Part shown: one piece after another, positions 9,541-20,513 of the stretch
Numbering within the stretch: the stretch's first letter is position 1
Layout of the letters: each line of letters opens with the position of its first letter
DNA from: Branchiostoma belcheri
Taxonomy: Eukaryota; Chordata; Leptocardii; Amphioxiformes; Branchiostomatidae
Assembly (NCBI RefSeq): GCF_001625305.1
Contig: NW_017804176.1
Coordinates: forward strand, 62,001 to 126,000
Reading direction: 5' to 3'
Length of the DNA: 64,000 nucleotides
The notes under the pieces: generated by a model
What the model saw: only the letters and a program-made list of their open reading frames with translations
The model's database searches: none
What the model was told of the DNA's origin: nothing
Position numbers and translations under genes: made by a program

Positions 9541-9775
9541 GAAGCAAAAAACATGCATGATTGAAAAAAAAGGCCAGCACTGGCGACTTTTGTATTTGTG
9601 CAAATTTCTGCAATGAAAAGAAACCTGTCCTATTATTGTAATAACTCTTGATTGTTTTACACAAGCAAAAAAAAAACATGCATGATTGAAAAAAGGCCAG
9701 CACTGGTGACTTGTATTTGTGCACATTTTTGCAATGAAAAGAAACCTGTCCTATTATACGTCTTGATTGTTTTAC
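9541..9775 (+). repeat. Tandem duplication, two units of about 120 bp
   Basis: Unit 1 (9541-9660) and unit 2 (9661-9775) share AACATGCATGATTGAAAA, GGCCAGCACTGG and GAAACCTGTCCTATTAT in the same order, with small indels. It lies in the downstream flank of the receptor gene. Confidence 0.85.
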
Positions 9776-10849
9776 ATTATTATTGATTGATTTGAGAATG
9801 TGCCTTACTTGATTACTCAATACTTTAAAACGTAGTGAATGATAACACTGCCAAATTGTGATGGTGCATTGTGTTGATACTATGGGAACAGGTAGATTAT
9901 GCTAACTCTAGACTGATGTTGTTGGGTGATAATGTTGCACCTTTTATGTCAAATGCTAAATGCTAGGTGCAATACAAATAGGAATGCCAGCACTTCAGCA
10001 TTACAAGAGTTTAAAAATTTCAAGAGGAAAAGTTTTACATTAGTGATTATTTTTGCTAATATGGCTAAAACTTTAATGAAGCAGCTTTATACAAGTTGTT
10101 CCTCGTACATAAATGTGTTGAATCAATTTGAATGATTATGTAATAATAAGTTTGAACTGAAAGATGCAAATTGTATGTATCCTGTCATGGCCAGTTGCAC
10201 ACGTTTTTAGAGGGATATAAAGTTTAACCCTCACCATGCAGCCATGCAGGCTTCCATTGTACTCATTACAAATGTGGTTACTATGTGTCTAAATCAACAA
10301 GAAGGAGGTTAAGAGTCAACTTTTCTTACTTTACGTGGTAACCAACGCTTGTAAATATCAAACAAGTAATAATTTCCTTCTGCAGATGTTGAGAATTGAT
10401 AAAAATGCTTTACTACATGGACAAATGCTACTGTTTCATGATTTTTTTTCTGTTATGACTTTAAAATGCTTTTGTATGATACCCGTTCGATACATGTTCA
10501 TACTACACCCATGATGACAGCGCATAGTGTAGCAAGAAGAGATGGTATTAGACCGGATGCACACGTGTAGTACAGATCCACAGTTAACCGTTAAGTGACC
10601 AAAGTCTCTAGTGCCATAAGTAAGTGGTACAAGTTATTTTAACCCCAACAGTTGATTTTGACAGTAGTAACAAGTACCCAGTCTTTGATTATACTTCTAA
10701 TGGAGTTCTTGACACGGGTAGAGTAAAGTAACCATTACCAAAGTGGACAATTACTGTTTGTGGCTACTTGTACTTGGCAAGGAGTATTATATATTGTACA
10801 CGTAAGACAAGAAAAACAATATAACACAGAATGGCGACCTTAGATCGAC

Positions 10850-10855
10850 TTTATT
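10850..10855 (-). promoter_or_regulatory. Alternative poly(A) signal for the five-Ig gene
   Basis: AATAAAGTCGATC on the minus strand, about 380 bases past the stop. Confidence 0.35.
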
Positions 10856-11014
10856 CCACTTGAAATTAAACAATTTGTCATTGCACACCATATAGAAAGC
10901 TAGCTGCATATGAAGATGATGTTCTACTGCGGTAACTAAAACAGATAACCCGCTATCCCTGTTATGGTTTTATTACCTTACAAAGACTGGAAGCAAAAAT
11001 AGAACTATTACTTG

Positions 11015-11020
11015 TTTATT
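11015..11020 (-). promoter_or_regulatory. Poly(A) signal for the five-Ig gene
   Basis: AATAAA on the minus strand about 213 bases past the stop codon. A second AATAAA lies at 10855-10850; either could be used. Confidence 0.4.
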
Positions 11021-11232
11021 GCACTTTAGATTCACTGCCAATTTGCATTGCTTAAAAAAGCTGTACATTATTGCTTTTAAATTTCATCATATTTTTCATG
11101 ATCATTGTGCTAACGCCTGCACTTTAGTAGCCTCGATATACTATAATTTGTTTACAGACGCTCAATAGTCATAATGCTTTTAAAATCTAGCGCTATTTGC
11201 AACATTCTTGGACCTTTTAAAAATGCTTTTTC

Positions 11233-11392
11233 CTATAGATCTGCCGTCAATGCTTGCGTGTCTTCCGTTCCGAAGTCTTCGTTGACCGGGACTTTGTCGT
11301 CGATGTACAGCCGGACACGGAAAGCCTCGTCCCTGCCGGGCCGGAGGATGACGGCGTCAGGCCGGGCTGGGGAGCGCACCCTGTCTCTCCGT
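11233..11392 (-). CDS. Five-Ig gene exon 13: cytoplasmic tail
   Basis: The acceptor CGCCCAG precedes RRRDRVRSPARPDAVILRPG, and the frame ends NEDFGTEDTQALTADL with TAG at 11235-11233. The front is strongly basic and the end acidic. I see no ankyrin, PDZ or ITAM signature. The 3' exon is much more GC-rich than its surroundings. Confidence 0.8.
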
Positions 11393-14300
11393 CTGGGCGG
11401 AAGGTAAAATTTTAATCTAGTTATTCATCTATTAAAATCGTTATCTTTTGCTATCTTTCTTCACAGTTAGCCTAAGTTAGTCTTGCATGGACTTGACGTG
11501 TTGATATAAACTTGATTGTAAGCAATTAATTTGCAAGTGTAATTTGACTAAATCCTCTTCAAAGTATAGCTGGTCGGCTAGCGAGGCTTTGATGAAAAAT
11601 TGACTTTTTTGTTGCTTTGTAAACACACTGAATGCTTATTGTACTGAAAGATTTATCATCAGCATCATACAGTAACACACACTATACGTCTTTCGCTGAA
11701 TCCTAGCGACGGTGCCATTTGATTTGATTTTGATTTTTGGTCATGTACGTAGCCAAACGGATAACTGATTCACTTTTATGATCCACTATACATGTAAAAC
11801 ATAAAACACACTGAGTCTGACCTTTTCCTGATGATCCATACAGCGACAGCCACGCCGACAATGATGACCACGGCGATGGCCACATTAACTCCTATGACCA
11901 GTGGGATGTTATTGGTGCCTAGTTTTTCTGTTGGTAGTGCTGTGATGAGAGATATCGGTTATTATTATTAATGCTCAGTGTTTTCTATCTCTACAGATGT
12001 AAGTTTGAAATGCATATGGTTTGCCAGGTAATAAAATAACGTTGCAAACTTATCACAATATTCATAGAGCAACATGTATCTTACTAGAAGGATCTACACT
12101 GATGCACACGACTTACAATTGTAAAGCATTGGAGCTTTCAGACGGTATCCATCTTTCTTAAGCTATTGACGAAGACACGCACTACATGTATCTGTTACAG
12201 TTACTGGACGAGCGTGTTATTTGTTGCAGAAGAGAACTTTAGTGTGGGATACTGAAATTTGTAAACCTGGAAAAAAACTATTTAGTGTGGCAAAAAATTA
12301 ACGCATGACTTACCGATGACTGTGAGATGGTTGGACGCCTGAGCCTGCCCAAACTGGTTCGAAACAGTGACGGTGTATTCTCCCTCGTCATCTGGTGTGA
12401 CGTCATTGATGAACAACCAGCCTTCTTTGGTAAGATTTATTCTGCACAAAAGAAAATCCAAGTCGTCATCTTTAGTGAGATTTGATACATTTCATCTATA
12501 CTGAAGTTATGTGTTGTCCACAGTTTCATTTTTTGGCTAATACATGTATGCTTTCCATTTACAGGCCTTCGCACACTAAATCAATAAATGATCAGTATCG
12601 TCGGTGGGGTTGTTATACTTATAGCATGTGTATTTTAGTGACGATTTTGACTGTTTTACATCATTGTCATTATTGGATGGTGCTGTGAATCCCACTGATT
12701 TTCTGTTGTTTTGCAGATAGCGCCAACAAAGAGGCAATTGGATCGGTTAAGGTCAGACATCCAGGTTATTCAGGTAATTAATAATATAACTGGATATGAT
12801 TTTGGAAACGGTCAGACGTTTCAGGTGGCATCCCGATTACCTTTTGTCTGTGACACTGGAGAGTTGTCAGAAAAGCAGGTTTGTAAGTAAGTACGAACTA
12901 GCAAAGAGGCGATTGCGTAAAGACGCGGTCTATATAAAATCATGTTGATTGCATTTGCCCAAGCACCGGCGGTTTGGGATTTCAAAAAATATTATAGTCA
13001 ACATGGTTGATTTGGTGGTGGGCCGAGTTGACCAAATTTGCGATGGGCCGAGTTGGTAATGGTCCGAGTCGTCCTGATTCCATTGCATATACAGATCAAA
13101 CATCTCACCTAGGGTTGATAATCGTGACTGTCTGTGTGTCGTCCATGTTGACGCTGGCCACAGTGGTGTCCCCGTGTCTCCAGCTGATAGTGAGCGGTGG
13201 TGAGGCCTCCCAGCTCACCGACACTGTAGCGTTCTCACCCAGGATGGCTGTCTGCGGGTCCTGCAGAGGTGTTACTATGGCAGGTTCTGGAAGTGACGTG
13301 GAGAAAGCTTTATTTTCGGAGTTGTCTTCATTGGAAATACATTAAAAATTTCATCAGTCATCCAAGTCATTCAGTGGCCTGGCAGCGGCTGACTTTCATT
13401 ACAACGTAGGAGTGAGTTAGAAAATACATGAAGGCAAGGCGTGAGTTAGAGAATGTCACTTGCCACGTAAATACATCAATATATTATGTATTAGTCACGA
13501 TTTGCAGGTTCGAAATTTTCATCCAAAACAACTGCACTGTATTAACAAGTTTTATAGGTAAAGACTTGTAAAAAATCACCCTTACCGACGGCGACAAGGC
13601 TGAAGAACACCTGGTCTGCTCCGTACTCGTTCTGTACCATGCACTGGTACCTGGGGAAACGGGATATACTTTTCATCAACCGTATTCTCAGTAAAGCGAT
13701 ATTATGTAAGATTTTAAAACTGTAAATATGAATAAATTTTCTCATCTAGATTGTCATCCTCAACAACGTTCAACATATTAGTGTCATCACTTCAAAACCC
13801 TCTTAAACTCAATCTAAAGTTGTGTGCTGGGAACTAGTCTAAACAGACACTGATATTTTCTTAGTAATACAGGAATGTCTTGAAGCCAAGAATGTCTTGA
13901 AGCAATGTTGAAAAGGAAAAGAATTAGCCAACTGAACTTTTCAAAGTTCGTATTCGTCACCTTCCTCTATCTGTGAACCTCAGGTCAGTGACCGTCAGTG
14001 TGTCACCCTTGATGACGTATTTCCCGCTCGTCACTACCTCATTTGCATTTCTGTACCACGTGACTGTCATGGGCGGGGTCCCCTCGAACGTGACCTTGAA
14101 GGTGATGTTCTCCCCCAGACGCAGAGGAGTCTCCGTACCGGGCGATGTCACTTTGGCGGGAACTGTCGATGCAACAAAAAAGCAACAACGTGATTACTTG
14201 TTCTGAATGCAAACTATCATGCGGCGAACAAACATGCGACCCTAGCATATGTATCTATATGCATATGCAGTACCATAACAAGCCGCCAGGGGAGGGGGCA

Positions 14301-16990
14301 AAATCTGATTATTTCACGCAAATACATGAAAACCACCACCAACATAACCGAATTTTTAGCGAATCTAAAGACACAATCTTGTTAATGATTGCAACATAAG
14401 TACATTGTACGTACTAAATGTGTATTTCTAAATACATGTACATGTATCTACAACGTTATTGCTGTACTATGAAAATGAAAATATTTAGTCTGAAGTTACA
14501 AAAGATATATGTGTATATAAACTATGAAGTAATCACGTACCGTTGACAGTTAGCCTGCCTAATATGCTCATTCTCCCCAGTGTGTTTTCCACTTCACAGG
14601 AGTAGTACCCGTCTGAGTCCCGCCTCACGTCTGGCAGTATTAACAGGTGGTCGTTACTCTGCAGTACCGCATTCTCCGGCAGGGGGAGCTCGTCACTGGC
14701 TTCTCTCCTCGCCCTTCTCTTCCACACTGTCTCGGAAACAGGGCTGGCACAAACAGATATCCATAGTTTTAACTTATTCAGATCAATGGAAAAGAATCAA
14801 TGACTCAACATCAACCATGCTCCTTGGGATGCCAAAGTTGCTAAACAGAAAATTTGTGTGTAAAACAAACAGTTTTGGTGACAAAATTAGGACTGGAACA
14901 TCGTTGCATTATGAAAGACCCGTCAAGACAATATCCCTCTTCTATTAATGGCTTAAAGACCTTAAACATGGTGTGGAAAACTCACTATGCATCGTCAAAG
15001 CACTGCATGGTGACCGTCTGCCCCTCCACAGCGTGAACAACCTCCGGGGACAGGACGACATGGGGAGGTCTGGATGTCACGTCTGCCAACGGGCAGAAAT
15101 AGAATCATGTTACATATAACTACTTCACGAAACTTTCGCCATAATTTTAAAAGCTAAAAGGTTGGAACGCCCTAGATAAATTGGCAAATTGACTGAGTTA
15201 GTGGCCGGTGTTAGTGAGAGAGGTCCACACGTCAATGGCACTCTAAATGCCATGCTAGTTATATCACAGACAGAAATATTTGAAAAGACAATGACAAAGT
15301 AGCAGTACATAGTATTGTGACTCATCATTAAACCCTTTACTACTGTAACGGTACCAGTTCGTACATGCACATATACTAACGGCTTGTAATACATAGGGTC
15401 GCCTTTTTCTCGTCTCTATGTGATGCTGAATATATAGGTAGAGATGGGCTTTATTAAAATAACAACGCCATGTACTTACTTCCCGACCGGAGAATAACAG
15501 ACGTTGCAGGACTGTGTGCGGTTGGGTAGTACATGTGAGGGGCTACCTCACAACTGGTGGAGAAAAACAGAAAATTCTATTAGTTTTCAACGGCGATTCC
15601 TTTTCTATTGATCTTCAATTGCAACTTCGTAAAGGATAATCATGTTTGAAACTACAGGTAGTATCATCGAGGCACGTAAAAAACTCTGCTATTGTTTTGG
15701 CATTTTTAAAAAACAATTTCTAAAGGTTCACAACGACCTCAATGAGATAGAGAAATGAATCACCTGTAGTTCCCGGAGTCCTGCAAGGTGGCGTATCTGA
15801 AGAAGAGGTCCCCATTTTTGTTGGAGATGAAAATCCGCTCGTCTGGTTCTACCCTCTGGAGAGGAAAGCCCTTATACCAGCTGTACGCACCCACTGAAAT
15901 ACACAAAACAATACAGTTTTATATCATTGAATAACGTTTTATCATTTGCGTTACGTGGCGCCTAAAAGACAATGGAAGAACTTTTCAGCTAAGAATTGCA
16001 GAAACAGTTGATTTGTGCATATGATATTCTAGTCCTATCAATTACTATATAGTTCTACTCACATGGGTAATGATCGGGAGCATCGCATCTGATTCTGAAG
16101 GTGTCTCCTTCGGTGACGACTATAGGCAGACGGACGGTTCGTTCAAATGGTTCCATATCTGAAAGAGGAAACAAAATATATTCAACAAATCATCAATGTA
16201 TACATCATGTATACATCATGTATTACCTGCTATTGTATACACCGTGTATAAACTGCTAGTGATATTGCTATTGGACTAGAGTGTAAGTTATATACCAGAA
16301 AACAATTAATTAGGTACTCTAGCTGCTTGAGTAACTGTTTTCTAGATCTTTTGTACCTCATTACCTGGATGTCTAACATTTATCGAAGTCTATGTTATAC
16401 TTACAGGCTATTCTTAGATATGTCGGTAGACTTATTTCCGCGTCGTCCTCGTTATATGCTACACACTGGTACTTCCCCTCGTCTTCTGGTCTCTTTAGAC
16501 TAAAAATTTGCAGCTCTCCATCGACCAGTCTGTACTTGGCAGGCGTCAAGATCAACCCATGGCCGTCCTTTCTCCATTCATAGGCCGTGGTAGAGGAACG
16601 CCCCCTTACGGCACACGGCAGAGATGCAAAGTCTGGCCTGAACGCGATTATTTCTCTTTGATGCGCATCTACAATGGGCGGTCCCAGTCTTGGTACATCT
16701 GCTATGTCAAGTGAAACAAAATGTTTGTAATGAGATGAATAATGCCTGACTGAATATAGGTCGTCTACTGTACGAAATTCTGAGATTTCAAACTACTATG
16801 AACGAATTCCGATACGGTGAATGATTTCATGGTAAAAATCATTCTCCTAAAAGAAGTTTTTTTAGCTGTACTGTATGATATCTGTGATATTTTAAACGTT
16901 CAAATTTTACTTACCAGAATCCCGATACACTGCAACAGTGACAGAAACTGGAGACAGGAACAGCAACAGGAGTCTGAAGTGGAAGCCCAT
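11233..16990 (-). CDS. Five-Ig-domain type I membrane protein, complete (13 exons)
   Basis: Reading the minus strand, exons are 16990-16915, 16698-16405, 16158-16063, 15893-15764, 15553-15480, 15082-14986, 14743-14541, 14162-13961, 13650-13586, 13286-13109, 12441-12314, 11939-11822 and 11392-11233. They sum to 1821 bases: 606 residues and a TAG. Residues 1-21 are a signal peptide (MGFHFRLLLLFLSPVSV). Ig1 is 26-123, Ig2 124-223, Ig3 224-323, Ig4 324-412 and Ig5 413-514; the membrane helix is about 526-551 and the tail 552-606. Ig2 resembles the second Ig of the L1/contactin group (CDAPDHYP, W, NGDLFF, DSGNYSC). No fibronectin III domain is present, so it is not a standard L1 or contactin. Ig1-3 have both disulfide Cys; Ig4 has lost one and Ig5 both. 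A surface adhesion or recognition role is inferred; partner unknown. Confidence 0.88.
11822..11939 (-). CDS. Five-Ig gene exon 12: transmembrane helix
   Basis: After a short polar stalk (ALPTEKLGTNN) come about 25 hydrophobic residues (IPLVIGVNVAIAVVIIVGVA and on) and then the stop-transfer IIRKR. The donor is GTCAGA, weaker than the others, but the phase fits the next exon. Confidence 0.85.
12314..12441 (-). CDS. Five-Ig gene exon 11: Ig5 last strands, no F-strand Cys
   Basis: NDVTPDDEGEYTVTVSNQFG is a clear Ig F-G region, but Val496 occupies the Y-x-C cysteine position. The exon ends ASNHLTVI before GTAAGT. Confidence 0.9.
13109..13286 (-). CDS. Five-Ig gene exon 10: Ig5 first part, no B-strand Cys
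   Basis: GENATVSVSWEASPPLTISW has Val436 at the B-strand cysteine position, the same change as in Ig4, while keeping the core Trp. Acceptor CTTCCAG, donor GTGAGA. Confidence 0.87.
13586..13650 (-). CDS. Five-Ig gene exon 9: Ig4 last strands
   Basis: A 65-base exon encoding RYQCMVQNEYGADQVFFSLV. Cys394 is the F-strand cysteine, left without its usual partner. Confidence 0.87.
13961..14162 (-). CDS. Five-Ig gene exon 8: Ig4 first part, first Cys replaced
   Basis: GENITFKVTFEGTPPMTVTW places Val347 where the B-strand Cys is expected; the core Trp remains. The end reads DTLTVTDLRFTDRG in frame with the next exon. Confidence 0.87.
14541..14743 (-). CDS. Five-Ig gene exon 7: Ig3 second half
   Basis: VSETVWKRRARREA gives the core Trp and an unusually basic C-C' loop; the domain closes with DSDGYYSCEVENTLGR. 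Donor GTACGT. Confidence 0.87.
14986..15082 (-). CDS. Five-Ig gene exon 6: Ig3 first half
   Basis: The exon encodes RPPHVVLSPEVVHAVEGQTV and TMQCFDDA. It carries the first Ig3 cysteine; donor GTGAGT, phase 2. Confidence 0.83.
15480..15553 (-). CDS. Five-Ig gene exon 5: Ig2 last strands
   Basis: A 74-base exon starting with the second cysteine (SCEVAPHMYYPTAHSPAT) and ending SVILRSG before a GTAAGT donor. Confidence 0.82.
15764..15893 (-). CDS. Five-Ig gene exon 4: Ig2 middle
   Basis: The exon encodes GAYSWYKGFPLQRVEPDER and then FISNKNGDLFFRYATLQDSG. The core Trp and the NG-L...D-G-Y pattern are present. Phase 1 in, 2 out. Confidence 0.85.
16063..16158 (-). CDS. Five-Ig gene exon 3: Ig2 N-terminal strands
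   Basis: A 96-base exon (phase 1-1) encoding VVTEGDTFRIRCDAPDHYP, which contains the first Ig2 cysteine and a YP turn like that of L1/contactin second domains. Confidence 0.82.
16405..16698 (-). CDS. Five-Ig gene exon 2: Ig1, single-exon domain
   Basis: This is a phase 1-1 exon of 294 bases. Cys in LPCAV, Trp in YEWRKDG and the closing DEGKYQCVAYNE give a complete I-set domain. Confidence 0.9.
16915..16990 (-). CDS. Five-Ig gene exon 1: signal peptide
   Basis: ATG at 16990-16988 opens MGFHFRLLLLFLSPVSVTVA, then VYRDS, and a GTAAGT donor follows at 16914. A short n-region and a Leu-rich core make a typical signal peptide; cleavage near VTVA is likely. Confidence 0.85.
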
Positions 16991-18617
16991 CGCTTGTCCT
17001 TTGGTCCTGTTGACGTTTTGCTTTCTTATAATTAAAAAAATTCCCCACATTGTCTGTCAAAGATCCAAATCTGGAGGAATAAAACACAATTTGATTTCTT
17101 TTTTACATAGCAGCACACACACTGGTTATCTACAGTGCCCACGGTAACTTTTACATTGAAAGAAAACAACACAGATACAATGTCGCTTCTACATCCGTTA
17201 AACTGGCCCTCCCATATCCTGTCTTTATTCTAGATCCCAATAAATCTTTACAATGATGACAGATTTTTGGCACCACAAAAGTATCGGAGTTTAAGTAATG
17301 TCAATCAAAATTCTGTTGAGGGTGGTCACTATCTAGTTTGAATAGAATCTACATTATATATATATAGCATCGTTAGAGTATTAGACTCAATACTCAATTC
17401 AAAATCTAGACAGACTTAAATCTGAGATAACACGTCGCCTGACTCGTACAAAAGACTTGCTAACTGACGCTCGGGGCTAGTTTCGCCCCGGCACACAAAG
17501 AAAATGGACATTAAGCTGTTATCTGATATGTTGTTGTCTGGTACCGGTAGCGGCAACTTTGTGTTTATAGCGTCTTGAATAGAACATGCTTGTAGATAAG
17601 AATATCGTCGTCGACGGACAAGCATGATAAAGGTCTAAACACACACACACACGCGCATGCACGCACATACAGACACGACTATACAGTCATACACGCGCGC
17701 GCACGCACGCACGCACACATACACACACACACACACAGAGAGAGAGAGAAAGAGAGATAGGGAACGTTCAGACAGAAAGCGGTTATACATATGTATTATG
17801 AAAATATTTGGTCGTTTCAAATCATCGCGTGGACAATTTTTTTCATGATATCATAGTCAAAGAATCCCGTCCATCAACTCTCCAACCCACTCCTTCAAAA
17901 TACAAGTCAATGGTTTAACGCCGATAACAACCCATCCCTTCTTCTACCATTACCATGTTTACAGTCAGAAGCAGACAGAGTGAATCACCAATGTCATATT
18001 TCTGGGTCACCACCCTAATCCCATACCCTGGAGCTACTGCTACTGTTTTTACTGGCCTGTAATTTTGAACGAACAAAAGAGCACAGCGTGGGACAAAATG
18101 CACCATTTTACAAATGGTGTCGACGTTTGAAGTACAGCCATAGAGGAACCCTCGTTGCCCATAATCTCTATAATGAATTGATGAATTCTGTACCTACACG
18201 GTTAAAACGTAATATCTTTTACATTGTGGACATAAAGATTTAAACATTTCGCCATGATCTGACATGATACCAAAATGTTATATGTAGCACGGGGTAAATT
18301 TACTATACGTATACTATGACATAGTGGAGTGTTAAACCTTTCGAAATCGTCATGTACAATCGTTCTAGAAATTATGTCTTTTAACTGGTATTGACGAGGC
18401 AAAGATTTGAGGTGAAAAATAAGCATTAACATTCTAGATATTCATGTACAAGTGTATTTACGTTGTAGACATTATGTCTTAACCAGTAAATTGACGAGCT
18501 CCAGGCAAATATTAGACGTTAAACTGAGCATGTCGTTGCCAAACATACTGGGACATCGCACCGTATAGTACTAAGTATAACATTCAGAACGCGTGCAGTA
18601 TAAAACCCAGAACATAC
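16991..18617 (-). other. 5' UTR/first intron region of the five-Ig gene
   Basis: No coding exon is seen. It contains a CA/GA-rich microsatellite (17639-17758). A strong minus-strand donor (GCAG|GTATGT) at 18617 suggests that an upstream untranslated exon is spliced to the ATG exon; the matching acceptor near 17010-17060 is weak. Confidence 0.35.
17639..17758. repeat. CA/CGCA and GA dinucleotide microsatellite
   Basis: Runs of ACACAC, variant ACGCACGC, and a final AGAGAGAG block form one compound simple repeat; the open frames across it are artefacts of the repeat. Confidence 0.95.
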
Positions 18618-18790
18618 CTGCTTGTGTTGTTGTGGCAGATTTCAGACCAACAAAGTCTCAGGAACCACCTGGACTCGCCTACCGTGTCGGTACTGAATAT
18701 GTGACACAAGGGAAGTCGTCTTCATCGCTCAAGGACTACTTTACAATGCTCCAGGGGCTGTGAATCACTCTACCATTCAGGCGAAGTGGG
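18618..18790 (-). other. Possible untranslated first exon and promoter side of the five-Ig gene
   Basis: The right-hand limit is not defined. The donor consensus at the left edge is good, and the region lies upstream of the signal-peptide exon. An AAGATGGCG motif (YY1-like) follows at about 18853. No TATA box was recognised. Confidence 0.22.
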
Positions 18791-20362
18791 GGCGAAGAGT
18801 GAGTGTTCAGTACTGACAGTCATATAGCTTGAGGGGCAAATAGCGCCAAAAACAAGATGGCGTCGGTGTCATCAGTAATAAGAAGGTCACATATTGACAA
18901 TATGATGACCTTCACATTCTACGTAAGCATGTGCAAGGAGCGATAGGGGCAAATAGTATATTCTGCTATTTGATCTTTATTACTATGTATATATCGGTCA
19001 GTACGGAGATATGAAGAAAGGCGTTCAGGGTATTTCTGACGTTTCTGCCTGAAGACAAGTGTGCAATGACCCATGTAATTACTCCGGGGGGACACCACAG
19101 TGCTGCTTTATGCGTGTATTGCTAGACAGGTTTGCAGAGGTTGCAGCCATTCAGAAGCGACACCTAGCTGAAGATGCCTGAAACACAGTTTTGATCGCTG
19201 TTCCAACTCTGTCGTCTCAATGTCTCTGTTCTGTCAAATGATAGGAACAAGACACTATCACATCCTGTAACTCACTGGAAATAACTGATCTGAACTAAAA
19301 CAAAAGTTCATGTTTCAAATTGATGTTGTCAGAAACTTGTGAATTCGTACAAAAGACACTTATTTTCAAGTGGAACTCTTGTTCACTTGAGAGATAACCC
19401 CTAACAGCTCAATTTCGCTGTTTGTCTTTACATGTTTGGGCGAGTACCTTATAATATACTCTGTTTTAGTCTGGTTTGGTCATGCAAGCATCTCTCTTTT
19501 TATTGCGGACAAAAACACGCCGCTACATTATTACGGAATATCTGTCTATAGCTAGGTCCGGTTCCCTTTGACCCCACAGCCTGTCGAAGCGTGTCCACAA
19601 AAGTTGTCCAACTGGTCTGACTGCGTACGGCAGCTACCGTCGAGGTCTATGGTGCTGTGAACTGACCCGTATCTGACTCTGAGCCAAGATGGTTTGAGTG
19701 TACGTGTATCTAATTACTTGATCGTAACCACGATCGGAGAGTACAGATTTGCCGTGAGTCTGATTCATATGCATGGTAGGTTATGTCTTTTCTTTTCAAT
19801 GCATACATGTACGTACAGCAAATGCATGACTTCTACATCTAGCAACCATGTATTTAAGCGCCATGTTGGTCTTCACTGCTTTGGTGACATTTGGCTTTGG
19901 GAGTGGCTCTGGATTTAGGTGGTGTCTAATCAGGAATTTGCTATACGGCACTTCGGCGTTTATTTATTTGTCAAGAGCCAGCTGCAGATTTCCCCAAATG
20001 ATTATGTCTTTCTAAGCAAATAATACGGTATAACGTTAATGCAAGCTACATCCTTCAACTGTACTAAACGCCTGTGGTAACTTTGGCATATCGTTGGTAA
20101 CTTGACCGTGTCTTAACAACAACATTGAGTTTTCAACTAGAACAAACGCAGTGTTTTTTTTTCTATTCTTGTCATATGAGACATGATATGTTGCCTGCTG
20201 CATAGCCTTGTTTATTCTGTCATATAATAACTGTTATCAATACGAGTATTCATACATTTCTGATGAAATATGACTCAAATCTAGCTTCTCAATAGATTCT
20301 TAATAGATGATTGTTGGCCTATACGTTGCCCCATTGAAATTTTTAAATCTTTCTCACTTTAG
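18791..20362. other. Intergenic region between divergent genes
   Basis: No coding exon is supported. It separates the presumed 5' end of the five-Ig gene (-) from the small secreted-protein gene (+), so it should hold both promoters. Since the first coding exon of the small gene begins right after an acceptor-like TTTCTCACTTTAG, an untranslated exon probably lies in here. Confidence 0.35.
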
Positions 20363-20513
20363 ATGACCTTGAATATGTGCAGTCGTGGGGTCATGGCCGC
20401 CATTTTGTTCATCTTCATGGTGGCGTCAACTTTGGTAAGAGCTGTCAACAACAACGGCAAACAACTCTACCACAATGGCGGGGGAGAACCAGCCAGTGAA
20501 GCACGAATACACG
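20363..20513 (+). CDS. Small secreted protein exon 1: signal peptide and N-terminus
   Basis: 50 codons plus one base. The start is taken at the first Met directly after the AG; an upstream untranslated exon is implied. Confidence 0.62.

Larger units (their letters stand above)
8312..10849 (+). other. 3' UTR of the IGF2R-like gene and convergent intergenic tail
   Basis: No exon-like reading frame is supported here. The stretch is AT-rich, with a double AATAAA at 8742-8751 that would give a 3' UTR of about 450 bases, and a local tandem duplication at 9541-9775. A longer UTR using later sites is possible. The opposing Ig gene ends just to the right. Confidence 0.5.

Noticed and set aside
13007-13345. 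112-codon plus-strand frame
   Set aside because: Antisense shadow of Ig5 exon 10; the minus strand has Ig motifs and matching phases.
17635-17848. Open frames of 61-63 codons on both strands
   Set aside because: They are translations of the CA/GA microsatellite.
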